NCBI RefSeq assembly: GCF_006716265.1
Contig: NZ_VFOS01000003.1
Span: forward strand, 177,495-241,494
DNA: 64,000 nt
From: Rarobacter faecitabidus
GTDB taxonomy: Bacteria > Actinomycetota > Actinomycetes > Actinomycetales > Cellulomonadaceae
Direction: 5' to 3'
Below are positions 19,236-27,854 of the stretch, piece after piece. Within the stretch, counting starts at the first letter, position 1. Every line of letters starts with the position of its first letter. The translations under genes and the position numbers were made by a program. The notes under the pieces were generated by a model. That model was not told where the DNA came from. It saw only the letters and a list, made by a program, of their open reading frames with translations, and did no database searches.

Positions 19236-20009
19236 GTGACGCACACCATCAACTCGTGGCTCACCGACATGGACGGCGTGCTCGTCCACGAGAACAAGGC
19301 CCTGCCCGGTGCCGCGGAATTCATCGCGACCCTGCGCGAGAAGGAGCGTCGCTTCCTGGTCCTGACGAACAACTCGATCTTCACCCCGCGCGACCTCGCG
19401 GCACGGCTCGCCGCCTCGGGCATCGAGGTTCCGGAGGAGTCGATCTGGACCTCCGCGCTCGCCACCGCCCGCTTCCTCGCCACGCAGGCACCGCGCGGTA
19501 GCGCATACGTGATCGGCGAGGCGGGCCTGACCACGGCGCTGTACGAGGCCGGGTACATCATGACCGAGTCGAGGCCCGACTTCGTGGTGCTGGGCGAGAC
19601 GCGGACCTACTCGTTCGAGGCCATTACCAAAGCGATCCGCGCCATCCACGGCGGCGCGCGGTTCATCGCGACCAACCCGGACGTCACCGGCCCCAGCCCC
19701 GAGGGTCCGCTGCCGGCAACCGGCGCGGTGGCCGCGATGATCACGGCAGCAACCGGCCGCAAGCCCTACTTCGTGGGCAAGCCGAACCCGATGATGTTCC
19801 GCTCGGCCCTCAACCGCATCGACGCGCACTCCGAATCGACGGCCATGATCGGCGACCGCATGGACACCGACGTGGTCGCCGGCATCGAGGCCGGGCTGCG
19901 CACGTTCCTGGTGCTGACGGGTTCCACCAAGGAATCGGACATCGAGAAGTACCCGTTCCGCCCCAGCCAGGTCTACCCGTCGATCGAGTCGCTGATCGAC
20001 CTGATCTGA
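19236..20009 (+). CDS. HAD-superfamily subclass IIA phosphatase (NagD-like)
   Basis: This 257-residue protein starts VTHTINSWLTDMDGVLVHEN, where LTDMDG is HAD motif I, followed by FLVLTNNSIFTPRDLA (motif II with the conserved Asn-Asn-Ser), YFVGKPNPMMFRSAL (motif III) and AMIGDRMDTDVVAGIEAG (motif IV). The cap domain sits between motifs II and III, which defines subclass IIA (NagD, p-nitrophenylphosphatase type). The GTG is preceded by AAAGGGA. The substrate is probably a phosphorylated metabolite or nucleotide. Confidence 0.93.
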   Translation: MTHTINSWLTDMDGVLVHENKALPGAAEFIATLREKERRFLVLTNNSIFTPRDLAARLAASGIEVPEESIWTSALATARFLATQAPRGSAYVIGEAGLTTALYEAGYIMTESRPDFVVLGETRTYSFEAITKAIRAIHGGARFIATNPDVTGPSPEGPLPATGAVAAMITAATGRKPYFVGKPNPMMFRSALNRIDAHSESTAMIGDRMDTDVVAGIEAGLRTFLVLTGSTKESDIEKYPFRPSQVYPSIESLIDLI

Positions 20010-20039
20010 GCAGAGCGCCGGGCTACGGCGGGGCCCGTG

Positions 20040-20450
20040 TCAAGCCGAGAATGGGTTGAGCGTCCTCAGGCCCGTACGTGCCACGTCAGGAGTATTTCGG
20101 GTCACGAGCGTCCACCCTCGTACCAGCGCAGTTGCCGCGATCAGCCCGTCGAGCGCAGGTAAACGATCAGGAACACTCAACTCAGCCCAACGGTGCACCA
20201 CATCGTGGTCAATCGTCACAGTGCGATCGCGGAGCCGTGACTGGATTTCATCGATCCAGCGCCCGAGGCTATGTGCTGCAGCGCCATCACGACCGGCCAA
20301 TAGCAACTGCCCGCGACGTAGTTCGCCGACGACAAGCACGGACGTGTATAGCGCCTCATCGCGTTGCGCGGCAAGCCACCGCGTGCCACCAACATAGGGG
20401 CTTGGTTTGCGAGTCTCCGACAGCACGTTGGTCTCGAGTGGGAAGTTCAC
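20040..20450 (-). CDS. PIN-domain toxin-like protein with altered first acidic residue
   Basis: This 136-residue VapC-type PIN protein starts (GTG) VNFPLETNVLSETRKPSP. The family normally has LDTNVLSE, so the first catalytic Asp is Glu here. Other residues remain: Glu in VLVVGELRRG, Asp in LPALDGLIAATALVRGWTLV and Asp in TRNTPDVARTG. Its start overlaps by four bases the stop of an antitoxin remnant that has lost its N-terminal half. With the partner truncated and a changed metal ligand, it is probably weakly active or inactive, which would explain how it persists without a full antitoxin. The alternative is a neutralising antitoxin elsewhere. Confidence 0.8.
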   Translation of the reverse strand: MNFPLETNVLSETRKPSPYVGGTRWLAAQRDEALYTSVLVVGELRRGQLLLAGRDGAAAHSLGRWIDEIQSRLRDRTVTIDHDVVHRWAELSVPDRLPALDGLIAATALVRGWTLVTRNTPDVARTGLRTLNPFSA

Positions 20451-20572
20451 TCGAACGCAACTTCCCTCGTCAGCGAGCGGTCCCGCGCGAACGAATCGTC
20501 CAGATCGTCGTTTGCCTCCACTGTCGGTCCACTCAACAGCAATGGCCAGTGAGATTCGTGAATGGGGCGGCC
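20447..20572 (-). pseudogene. 5'-truncated antitoxin remnant
   Basis: Directly after the TAG of the membrane-protein gene, and in the same frame, there are 41 codons beginning GRPIHESHWPLLLSG and ending DDLDDSFARDRSLTREVAFE, then TGA. The acidic/basic tail resembles the toxin-binding C-terminus of Phd/YefM or similar antitoxins, and GRPI resembles the strand ending their DNA-binding domain. No good start codon exists in the remnant. It overlaps the PIN gene by four bases as an intact antitoxin would. I infer that the N-terminal half was lost by deletion or recombination at the junction with the membrane gene. Confidence 0.6.
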
Positions 20573-21175
20573 CTACTGGACCCGCGGCAGCCAACCCAGG
20601 TTGCGCGGGTTCGCCACGCCGATGACGAGGGCTGCCGCGGCCACGCAGGCCGGCACCACGATATCGAGCGCCTGATCGACGGGCACGAGGAGCAGCATGT
20701 ACGGCGAAAAAGCGCTGTCGCTTGGACCCCACACGATCGCGGCGAGGTACAACACGGCGCCGGGGAGCCACGCATACGTAGCACCGTACAGAGATCCCAC
20801 GGCAAGCGCCAGACCGGCAATCCACAGAACGTTGCGGGTCAAGGTCGCAGCAGTCGCCACATCCGAGAGGGATGCGATCACGACGACGACAAGAATGGCG
20901 AGCAGGGTCGCCGTTGCCAGTGAGACCGCCCGGCTCGCAATCAGCCGACGATTGCGAGCGATGACCGCCACCGGCCACGCATCGTTCAGGATGCCGAACG
21001 CGAACCCTACGAGCACCGGCACGAACGTAACGACTGGCACAACGGGTTGGAGCATGATCGGACCGAGCCGGTCAATCATGCCGTCGGGCACCGCTATCCC
21101 GACCGCCGCGGCCGCGATGAAGAGGGGCAGCGTTCGCCGCAATCCCGTCGCCGCGAGGATGAGACGGAACGTCAT
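20573..21175 (-). CDS. Integral membrane protein, probable ABC transporter subunit
   Basis: This 200-residue hydrophobic protein has about six membrane segments (for example LFIAAAAVGIAV, VVPVVTFVPVLVGFAFGI, LLAILVVVVIASL, LWIAGLALAVGSL). No soluble domain is visible. Its ATG overlaps the stop of the larger permease by four bases, and it is the last intact gene of the operon headed by the small cysteine-containing protein. It is best read as a second transmembrane subunit of the ABC exporter encoded upstream, but I do not recognise the exact family. Confidence 0.72.
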   Translation of the reverse strand: MTFRLILAATGLRRTLPLFIAAAAVGIAVPDGMIDRLGPIMLQPVVPVVTFVPVLVGFAFGILNDAWPVAVIARNRRLIASRAVSLATATLLAILVVVVIASLSDVATAATLTRNVLWIAGLALAVGSLYGATYAWLPGAVLYLAAIVWGPSDSAFSPYMLLLVPVDQALDIVVPACVAAAALVIGVANPRNLGWLPRVQ

Positions 21176-22446
21176 TGTCCAGCGGACTCAACTGTGAAGT
21201 AGGGGTAGTTGCACGTGCGGAACGCCTCAACCAGGTCGGCGACCTCCTCGGGGCTGAGGGACTTTATACCCACAAGCCCTGCCATCTCTGCCTCGGACGG
21301 ATCTACGAGGTGGAGCCAGGTTCCGATCAACGAGTAGAGGTCATCCGCGTAACGCTGTGACGGCGGAATGTCGGTTTGCAGTTGCGCGCAATGGCCCGGT
21401 TCCAGAACACCCAGCGCAATCTCCCACAACGTTGGGGTTTCGCCAGCCAACCCTTCTGGCGACACGATGAACTCCCCGACGCTCGGGTCCTGCGCGCGCG
21501 GGTGGTATGTCTGACTCGCTTCAACGACCTGCGTGGGCAAGAACGCGGGATACCCCTTGTCCATTGCCGCTGTCGCCAGAACCCAGAATTGTTCGGTATA
21601 TGCGCTCGCCACCCGGCGATGCTCCGGGTAGAAGCAGGTGGGTATGGTGGCAGCCGCCCCGCAGGTGGTCGGGCGCTCGTCGGACGGGCTCAGGCGTTCG
21701 GCCGGGGCCACAAGGACAATCACCATCACGGCCACCAGGATGCCCGCAATACCACCGGCGTCCGCGAGTCGAAGCGCGCGCCGCGGGCCACGCTTCGTTA
21801 GCCTTGTCATGGACAAAGCGACCGTCAGCAAGGCGAGCATAGCTGTTTGCGCTAGGAGGGTGGTCGTGTTGTAGATGTAGCCGACGCGAGGCACAGTGGC
21901 GCCACCGTAGTCGAATGGCGACAGGTAGGTATCCGAATAGCCGAACGTAAACATGACCACCGCACCGGCAAGCACAGCCAGGATCCCCCCGAATACGCTA
22001 CCGCCCAGGCGACCGGCCAGGGATCCCAAACTGACCATCACGATGAGAACCAGTGATTGGTTCAACGCGACGAGCAGAGCGTTGACGGGCAGGGAACTGG
22101 GGTGGGACACAAGGACCGCGACAAGCAACGTGAACACCTGCAATGCCGTAACGGCCAGCCCGTATGCCGATACCAGCGCGATGTGCGGAGTTCGGCTGAT
22201 CCGGTTACCTTCAAGGTAGGACACGTTGCCCAGGAGTCGCGCCGCATCAACCGCGGCAATCCCCGCGACCAAGGGCGCGATGAGAGTAAGCGCCACACCC
22301 AGCCAGTCGAGTGTCCAGATGATGTCTCCGCGCCATGGCGCTCCGCGTTGCAGTGCCACGATGAGGGAGACACCCAGTTGGATGGGGATCAACCAGAGGA
22401 TCAATCCGTAGCGCACAAAGTAGGCCACCAATTGGCGGTAGTTCAT
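21172..22446 (-). CDS. ABC-type membrane subunit with large extracytoplasmic C-terminal domain
   Basis: This protein of about 424 residues starts MNYRQLVAYFVRYGLILWLI. It has roughly seven membrane segments over residues 10-265 and then an outside domain of about 150 residues with paired Cys in CGAAATIPTCFYPEHRRVAS and later Cys in EPGHCAQLQ and RTCNYPYF. The soluble domain is helical. It lies 70 bases after the ABC ATPase and overlaps the next membrane gene, so these three form one transporter. Such exporters with peptidase-like or sensor-like outside domains occur beside bacteriocin and peptide genes in actinomycetes; the substrate here is unknown. The start is uncertain because upstream codons stay open. 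Confidence 0.75.
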   Translation of the reverse strand: MNYRQLVAYFVRYGLILWLIPIQLGVSLIVALQRGAPWRGDIIWTLDWLGVALTLIAPLVAGIAAVDAARLLGNVSYLEGNRISRTPHIALVSAYGLAVTALQVFTLLVAVLVSHPSSLPVNALLVALNQSLVLIVMVSLGSLAGRLGGSVFGGILAVLAGAVVMFTFGYSDTYLSPFDYGGATVPRVGYIYNTTTLLAQTAMLALLTVALSMTRLTKRGPRRALRLADAGGIAGILVAVMVIVLVAPAERLSPSDERPTTCGAAATIPTCFYPEHRRVASAYTEQFWVLATAAMDKGYPAFLPTQVVEASQTYHPRAQDPSVGEFIVSPEGLAGETPTLWEIALGVLEPGHCAQLQTDIPPSQRYADDLYSLIGTWLHLVDPSEAEMAGLVGIKSLSPEEVADLVEAFRTCNYPYFTVESAGQ

Positions 22447-22516
22447 GAGGATTCTGCTCGCTTCCACAGTTGTTCCGTCCAGTGGCCGCGGTGGGGCGAC
22501 CACGCGACGGTGAGCC

Positions 22517-23239
22517 CTACTTGCGTTGGCCTTGGACGAGTTCCACGAATGCGTGTTCAACGCCTGGCCCTGAGACGGCATCCGCTCCTGACGTTGCCAC
22601 CAGCCCGGCGACGGTGCCGTCGAAGAGTACGCGCCCTTCGTCTAGGACCAGGACGCCCGCGCTGAAGTCAGCAATGTCCTCGGACAGGTGCGTGGACACC
22701 AGGACAGCGGAGTCTGTGCCAATCTCGTGGATCAGCGCGCGCACTTCTGCGCGATTGATCGGGTCCAAGCCGACCGTCGGTTCGTCCAGGATCACCACGT
22801 CGCTATTGGTCAGCAGCGCCGGCGCGATACCCACGCGGCGCACCATACCGCCCGATAGGTGCGCGATGCGTTCGTGTCCCTTGTCGGCGAGGTTGACCCG
22901 TTCCAGTGCTTCCGCTACGCGGCCCGCGGATATTGCCGACTTTCGGCTCGATCGCGCCCACGCGATGAAGCGCAGGTAGTCGGTGACGCGAACGTGCCCG
23001 GGTGCCGCAAAGTCCTGCGGCAGAAAGCCCACGGTGGCGTTCGTGCCCTCCCCCACGCTGACGGAACCGCCACTGGGTTTACGCGACCCGACGATGGTTT
23101 GCATCAGGGTCGTCTTGCCGGCACCGTTAGCGCCCAGGAGTGAGGTCACCCCTCGCGACAACGTGTGGGTGATCGGCCCCAACTCGAAGGCTCCGAGTCG
23201 AACTCTCACATCGCAAAGCGTGCATATGGGCATATCCAC
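22517..23239 (-). CDS. ABC transporter ATP-binding protein
   Basis: This 240-residue ATPase has Walker A LLGANGAGKTTLMQTIVG, Q-loop VGFLPQDF, signature LSGGMVRRVGIAPALL, Walker B VVILDEPTVGLDP and the H-loop in VLVSTHLSEDI. It belongs to the group that powers CcmA/DrrA-like exporters and multidrug or peptide systems. It begins eight bases after the end of the small 156-residue gene and precedes two membrane subunits, giving a complete transporter in one operon. Confidence 0.93.
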   Translation of the reverse strand: MDMPICTLCDVRVRLGAFELGPITHTLSRGVTSLLGANGAGKTTLMQTIVGSRKPSGGSVSVGEGTNATVGFLPQDFAAPGHVRVTDYLRFIAWARSSRKSAISAGRVAEALERVNLADKGHERIAHLSGGMVRRVGIAPALLTNSDVVILDEPTVGLDPINRAEVRALIHEIGTDSAVLVSTHLSEDIADFSAGVLVLDEGRVLFDGTVAGLVATSGADAVSGPGVEHAFVELVQGQRK

Positions 23240-23247
23240 ACGTCCCC

Positions 23248-23718
23248 CTAGAACGAGTCCGACGCCGAATACGACGCATCGGTGCAGGGATCACTCCGGA
23301 GCGGGATGTCAATGCACAAGTGGACCTTAGCTCGCCCCCTATCAGCCCCTTCGTGGGGTTTAGCCGTCACCGTGGGCATCGCAGTCCAACTTTGGTTGGT
23401 GTAGTTGAGCCCATCAGCGCGAGGGAAGTCGTCTTTGCTATAGAACTGCCGAGCACACTCAACAGTGCCGGCGACAGACACACCCTTGTACTGGACCTCG
23501 TAGGAGTTCGCCTTGCAAGTGCCAGCGTTCCATTGGGACGTTGCTTCGAGATAGGCCTTGTGGTTGTCAGCATCAACGAACTTGTTCCAAGAGTTGACAC
23601 GACTGTCATGACTACTGGAGGTCTCAAACGATGCGGTATTCGAGGCGAGTCGGATGTGCGCTGCATGGTTGTCGGCGTCCTGGAAGTGGTTTCCGAATCT
23701 TTGGACACTGTAGCTCAT
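23248..23718 (-). CDS. Unrecognised 156-residue protein with four Cys and a repeated DADNH motif
   Basis: I do not recognise this protein. It has an internal duplication: FQDADNH at residues 12-18 and FVDADNH at 47-53, each followed by a similar A-x-x-x-L-A pattern. Four Cys lie at 68, 88, 135 and 145, suggesting two disulphides and therefore export, yet no signal peptide is seen after the ATG; a stop lies seven codons upstream in frame. It ends eight bases before the ABC ATPase and is less GC-rich than its neighbours. It could be the transporter's cargo, a substrate-recognition protein, or the remnant of a longer secreted protein that lost its leader. Confidence 0.6.
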   Translation of the reverse strand: MSYSVQRFGNHFQDADNHAAHIRLASNTASFETSSSHDSRVNSWNKFVDADNHKAYLEATSQWNAGTCKANSYEVQYKGVSVAGTVECARQFYSKDDFPRADGLNYTNQSWTAMPTVTAKPHEGADRGRAKVHLCIDIPLRSDPCTDASYSASDSF

Positions 23719-23741
23719 TTCGTTGACCTGGAATAGGACTC

Positions 23742-23747
23742 AGCATA
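23742..23747 (-). promoter_or_regulatory. Candidate -10 element for the 156-residue/ABC operon
   Basis: TATGCT, preceded by TTTGA, lies 24 bases upstream of the ATG on the minus strand, within the least GC-rich part of the gap. No convincing -35 box is seen. Confidence 0.35.
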
Positions 23748-23997
23748 TCAAAGCCCGCGAGGGTAGGAAACTCAACCATTCCTGTTGCAGTAACGCGCTC
23801 TCAATTTCTGGGTCTGTCCGTTAACCTCGATCTTTCATCGGTGTGGTGAGCGCATGCGTTGGGCGTCGTTGCCGTGGTCGTGGGTGTGATTCTCGCATCG
23901 GGGTATGACAGGGGCCGCGTTGCGTCGCGGTGGCGGGGATTCCATTCCCAGGGGCGGCGTGAGGCGGCACTAGGCGCGTGGACGAGCCCTCAGCTGG

Positions 23998-24744
23998 TCA
24001 CGCGGAATCTGCATTCCAGCCGGGCGGGTAGCCCCCGAGCGGCCGCGTCTCCTCCGATTGCGCCTCGTGGAACCGCTTGACGTCCGGGGGAATGTTTTCC
24101 GCCACGGCGATCAGTTTGTCCGTGAGCGCATCGACCTCGGTGGCCGAGATGTTTGCGTAGCGGAGCGTGGACAACGAGAACCGGTCGATCGTCCAGGCAA
24201 ACCCGCGCAGATCCTCGTGCAGGTAGCGCGGAGCGTACGCCGGCGCGAACATCGCCTGGGCGAAACCCGGATCCGACGACTTCACGATGTACGTGTTATC
24301 GAACGGCGGCCAGCCGATGACGTGCTCGTGGGTGCCGACGTTCTTGAACATGCTTGCAATTGCGCCCTCGGGTGAGATCGACAACTGCGGCCACGAGCCC
24401 CGCAGGCGCAGCATGACGATAGTGACGTACGACCTCCGGTATGTGTCGCTGCTGGACCTGCGGTCGATGACGCGCAGGCGCATGCATGCCACGTCATGGC
24501 CGCGGTACGAACGCTGCTCGAGCGCCGTGATGTCCCGGGCTTGGCGCTGGTTCCCGGGTACGCCCGTCACTCCGGCGATCCACGGCGGAATCGACTGGCC
24601 CTGGGCGTCTGTGGTCAATGGAGCGGCGGCACCGATCAGGGCCTTGGCCAGGTTGCCGTTTCGGGCCTGTACGACGACCACGACGACCGCCGTGATGATC
24701 ACTGCGGCTATCACGGCGGGGATGGCCCACGGCAGTACTGTCAT
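23998..24744 (-). CDS. Membrane-anchored protein of unknown function
   Basis: This 248-residue protein has an N-terminal membrane segment (AIPAVIAAVIITAVVVVVVQA, residues 7-27) followed by a soluble alpha-beta domain of about 220 residues (VACMRLRVIDRRSSSDTYRR, YVTIVMLRLRGSWPQLSISP, FAWTIDRFSLSTLRYANISA). The domain arrangement recalls DUF3137-like membrane proteins, but that is only an impression. It starts 25 bases after pyrE on the same strand and may be cotranscribed with it. No catalytic motif is evident. Confidence 0.72.
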   Translation of the reverse strand: MTVLPWAIPAVIAAVIITAVVVVVVQARNGNLAKALIGAAAPLTTDAQGQSIPPWIAGVTGVPGNQRQARDITALEQRSYRGHDVACMRLRVIDRRSSSDTYRRSYVTIVMLRLRGSWPQLSISPEGAIASMFKNVGTHEHVIGWPPFDNTYIVKSSDPGFAQAMFAPAYAPRYLHEDLRGFAWTIDRFSLSTLRYANISATEVDALTDKLIAVAENIPPDVKRFHEAQSEETRPLGGYPPGWNADSA

Positions 24745-24769
24745 AACAGATTCCTATCGAACGGCCGGT

Positions 24770-25348
24770 TCAACTCAGTCCGAGGTCCGCTAGGCCATAC
24801 AGGTACAGGTACTCCAGCCCCGCTGCCTCGATCTTCTCCCGCGCCCCGGTGTCGCGATCCACGATCACGGCCACCGCCACGACGTTCGCACCCGCCTCGC
24901 GCAGTGCCTCCACGGCGGTCAGCACCGACCCACCGGTCGTCGAGGTGTCCTCGACGGCAACCACATTGCGGCCGGCGACATCCGGCCCCTCGATCCTTCG
25001 CTGTAGGCCGTGCGCCTTCCCCTCCTTGCGGACCACGAAAGCGTCGAGGTCCTGGCCGCGCGAGGCAGCGGCGTGCAGCAACGCGAGCGCGACGGGGTCG
25101 GCGCCCATCGTCAGTCCGCCGACGGCGTCGACGTCTGCCGTCGAGTAGCCGGCCTCCTCCAGGTGGTCGAGGAGCACGTGACCGACGAGGGGCGCGGCCA
25201 GGTGGTGCAGCGTGACCCGGCGCAGGTCGACGTAGTAGTCGGCCTCCTTACCCGAGGCGAGGGTAACCTTGCCGTGCACCACGGCGAGTTCCTTGATGAG
25301 GTCCCGCAACTGTTCGCGCGGCGTGGGAGAGAAGGTTTCGTTGCTCAT
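24770..25348 (-). CDS. pyrE: Orotate phosphoribosyltransferase
   Basis: This 192-residue enzyme makes orotidine 5'-phosphate from orotate and PRPP in pyrimidine synthesis. The PRPP-binding loop NVVAVEDTSTTGGSVLTAVE is canonical, and the N-terminal part (GKVTLASGKEADYYVDLRRV) matches the orotate-binding region. Size is normal. It follows the SDR gene by 44 bases and precedes the membrane protein by 25, so it may sit in a longer transcript. Confidence 0.96.
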   Translation of the reverse strand: MSNETFSPTPREQLRDLIKELAVVHGKVTLASGKEADYYVDLRRVTLHHLAAPLVGHVLLDHLEEAGYSTADVDAVGGLTMGADPVALALLHAAASRGQDLDAFVVRKEGKAHGLQRRIEGPDVAGRNVVAVEDTSTTGGSVLTAVEALREAGANVVAVAVIVDRDTGAREKIEAAGLEYLYLYGLADLGLS

Positions 25349-25392
25349 GCCACCTAGCCTAGTTGGCTCAGCGCAGGAGGCGTAGCCGCGTG

Positions 25393-26202
25393 CTACTGAC
25401 CCCGCGCCCCGGCGGGGCCGATCTCGCGCACGATCCAGCGCGGGAGGATGCGCAGCAGGGCCGCCGCACTCTGGTAGCGCGCCGAGGGCGTGATGAGAAC
25501 GCGCCCGCGACGTGCGGCGTCGAGCGCGTGTGCGACGACGCTGATCGGCGAGAGCCAGGCGATATCCGGGAATTGGTGCTCGTCGATTCCCGCTCGACCG
25601 TGGAATTCCGTCCGCGTGAGACCCGGAAGCACGGCCGAGGCGACCACACCGGTGCCGCGCAGGTCACTCGCGAGCGACTCCGTGAACACTCGCACCCAGG
25701 CCTTGTGCGCCGCATAGGTAGAGCCGGCCATGTACGAGGCCACCGATGACACATTGATGATCGCGCCGCGCCCACGCGAGACCATCTGGGCAGCAGCGGC
25801 GTGCGAAAGCTCGAGAACCGCCGTCACCATGACGTCGAGTGCGGCGCGCTCATCATCGACCGGTTCACCGATGAAGGATGCGTGCAGCGCGTAGCCAGCG
25901 TTGTTGACCAGCAGTCCGATCGGCGCGAGTTGTCCGGGCGCGGGAGCGACGGGGGCCTCGTCCTGCGAAAGCGTCCCCGCGCTGAGCCGCTCCGCGACCT
26001 GCGCGCGGCCCTCCGCGGTGGAAAGATCGGCGGGCAGCACCTCGACGGTCACACCGGCCACCTGATGTATCCGGTCCGCAAGCGCCCGCAACCGGTCCTG
26101 CGACCGGGCCACAAGAACGAGATCGTGCCTGTCGGTGGCGAGCTGCCAGGCGAATTCCTCGCCCAGTCCGGAACTAGCGCCGGTGATCAGTGCGGTACCC
26201 AT
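25393..26202 (-). CDS. Short-chain dehydrogenase/reductase
   Basis: This 269-residue Rossmann-fold oxidoreductase has the cofactor motif TALITGASSGLGEEFA (residues 3-18), NNAGYA, the catalytic Ser in INVSSVASYMAGS and the Tyr-Lys pair in STYAAHKAWVRVFTESLA. Basic residues after the second strand (LVARSQDRLRAL) favour NADPH. The substrate cannot be predicted. It lies between the MHS transporter and pyrE on the same strand. Confidence 0.92.
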   Translation of the reverse strand: MGTALITGASSGLGEEFAWQLATDRHDLVLVARSQDRLRALADRIHQVAGVTVEVLPADLSTAEGRAQVAERLSAGTLSQDEAPVAPAPGQLAPIGLLVNNAGYALHASFIGEPVDDERAALDVMVTAVLELSHAAAAQMVSRGRGAIINVSSVASYMAGSTYAAHKAWVRVFTESLASDLRGTGVVASAVLPGLTRTEFHGRAGIDEHQFPDIAWLSPISVVAHALDAARRGRVLITPSARYQSAAALLRILPRWIVREIGPAGARGQ

Positions 26203-26261
26203 GCCCCTAGCCTACTTGCGACGCCGGGCAACGGCCCGTGGCCGAGGTCCGGGTCGGACGC

Positions 26262-27665
26262 TCACTTGGCCGCGACGGGGATGGCTGCCGCATCCCGATG
26301 CGATGCGGCGGAGTAGTCGATCCCCTTGGTCTCGCGAGTCAGAATCAGCGCGATGAGCGTCAGCACCCCGGAGCCGGCGAGATATAGCCCCACGAGCCAC
26401 GTAGCGCCATCTGCCTTCGCCCAGAGCGCGACCGCGATGATCGGTGCCAGAGCGGCGCCCAGGATTGACGAGACGTTGTAGGCGATCGCGGAACCGGTGT
26501 AGCGGACGTTGGTCGGGAAGAGCTCGGGCAGGAACGCGCCCATCGGTCCGAACGTGAAGCCCATCAGCGAGAACCCGACGATCAGGAAGCCAAGCACGTA
26601 GCCGGTGGTCGCGGCGCCCTCGCCGTGCGGCGTGAGCAGGACGCCGAAGGACAGGCCGAAGACGATGATCAATCCCGTCACGACGAGTAGCAGGGAACGG
26701 CGGCCGAACCTGTCGGCGAGTGGCCCGGAGACCGCGGTGAAGATGCCGAAGAACACCACGGCGACGATCTGCAGCAGCACGAAGCGGATGTACGGGATCC
26801 CCAGACCGGGCACGTCGGCGTCCGGCGCTGCCGTCCCGAAGGTGAGCGTGAAACTCGTCATCAGATAGAAGAGCACGTACGTAGCGAGCATGATGAAGGT
26901 ACCCAGGATGACGGCGCGCCAGTGGTGACGCAGCGTCTCGCTGAGCGGCAGTTTGCGGATGGCGCCCTTCTTCTCGGCCGTGACGAACGCCTCGGATTCG
27001 ACCAGTTTGAGACGAACCCACAGGCCGATGATCACCATGATCGCCGAGAACAGGAACGGGATCCGCCAGCCCCAATTGAGGAACGCCTCGGACTTCAGCA
27101 GCGGATCGTCGGGATGGGGTAGCGCGGCGTTGATGATCAAGAACAACCCATTGGCGATGATGAAGCCGATGGGTGCGCCGAGCTGCGGGAAGGTGCCATA
27201 GAGGGCGCGCTTGTTGGCGGGCGCGTTCTCGGTCGCGACCAGCGCGGCGCCGGACCATTCGCCGCCCAGGGCGAAGCCCTGCGCGAGGCGCAGCAGGAGC
27301 AGAAGCGCTGGCGCGACGATCCCAATGGAGGCGTAGGTCGGTAGCAGTCCGATCAGGAACGTGGCCACGCCCATCGTGAGGAGCGAGATGACGAGGGTGG
27401 TCTTGCGGCCGCGCTTGTCGCCGAGGTGCCCGAACACGATCGCGCCGATGGGTCGCGCCCCCATGGCCGCCCCGAAAACGGCGAACGAGGCGAGCAGGGC
27501 GGTCGTGTCGTTCTCGGATGGGAAGAAGAGGGTGGGGAAGACGAGCACCGCCGCCGTCGCATAGACGTAGAAGTCGTAGAACTCGATCGTGGTGCCGACG
27601 AGGCTCGCGGTGATCACCCCCGCGGGCGAGTTGAGTGGTGCTGGCGTCGGTGTCGCAGCGGCCAT
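26262..27665 (-). CDS. Major facilitator transporter, metabolite:H+ symporter (MHS) family
   Basis: This 467-residue protein has 12 predicted membrane segments. The N-terminal GTTIEFYDFYVYATAAVLVF, the loop motif GHLGDKRGRKTTL between segments 2 and 3, and RLAQGFALGGEWSGAALVATE are signatures of the MHS group (ProP, KgtP, ShiA type), which import osmolytes, carboxylates or shikimate with protons. The particular substrate is unknown. It diverges from the exodeoxyribonuclease gene across a 189-base gap. Confidence 0.93.
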   Translation of the reverse strand: MAAATPTPAPLNSPAGVITASLVGTTIEFYDFYVYATAAVLVFPTLFFPSENDTTALLASFAVFGAAMGARPIGAIVFGHLGDKRGRKTTLVISLLTMGVATFLIGLLPTYASIGIVAPALLLLLRLAQGFALGGEWSGAALVATENAPANKRALYGTFPQLGAPIGFIIANGLFLIINAALPHPDDPLLKSEAFLNWGWRIPFLFSAIMVIIGLWVRLKLVESEAFVTAEKKGAIRKLPLSETLRHHWRAVILGTFIMLATYVLFYLMTSFTLTFGTAAPDADVPGLGIPYIRFVLLQIVAVVFFGIFTAVSGPLADRFGRRSLLLVVTGLIIVFGLSFGVLLTPHGEGAATTGYVLGFLIVGFSLMGFTFGPMGAFLPELFPTNVRYTGSAIAYNVSSILGAALAPIIAVALWAKADGATWLVGLYLAGSGVLTLIALILTRETKGIDYSAASHRDAAAIPVAAK

Positions 27666-27854
27666 GAAACCTCCGGTTGATGCGGGCGCGCGGCGTCCGT
27701 CGATCCCGCACGCGGCGTTGCTGTGCCAAGTCTAATCCAACGGCGTCCGATAGATGGGATGAATTGGATCAATGGGCGGACAGTATCGACCGCCGCCGCG
27801 TCCCCAGCCTGCCTTACCGCTCCCGCACCAGGGCGATCCCGCTAGGGTGGATGC

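Noticed and set aside
23859..24080. Short plus-strand frame with a hydrophobic start (MGVVAVVVGVILASG)
   Set aside because: It overlaps the end of the 248-residue minus-strand gene, has no ribosome-binding site and becomes low-complexity after the first 15 codons.
26212..27729. 505-codon minus-strand frame overlapping the MHS transporter in another frame
   Set aside because: It is Arg-rich with no membrane segments, whereas the chosen frame has 12 segments and MHS motifs.
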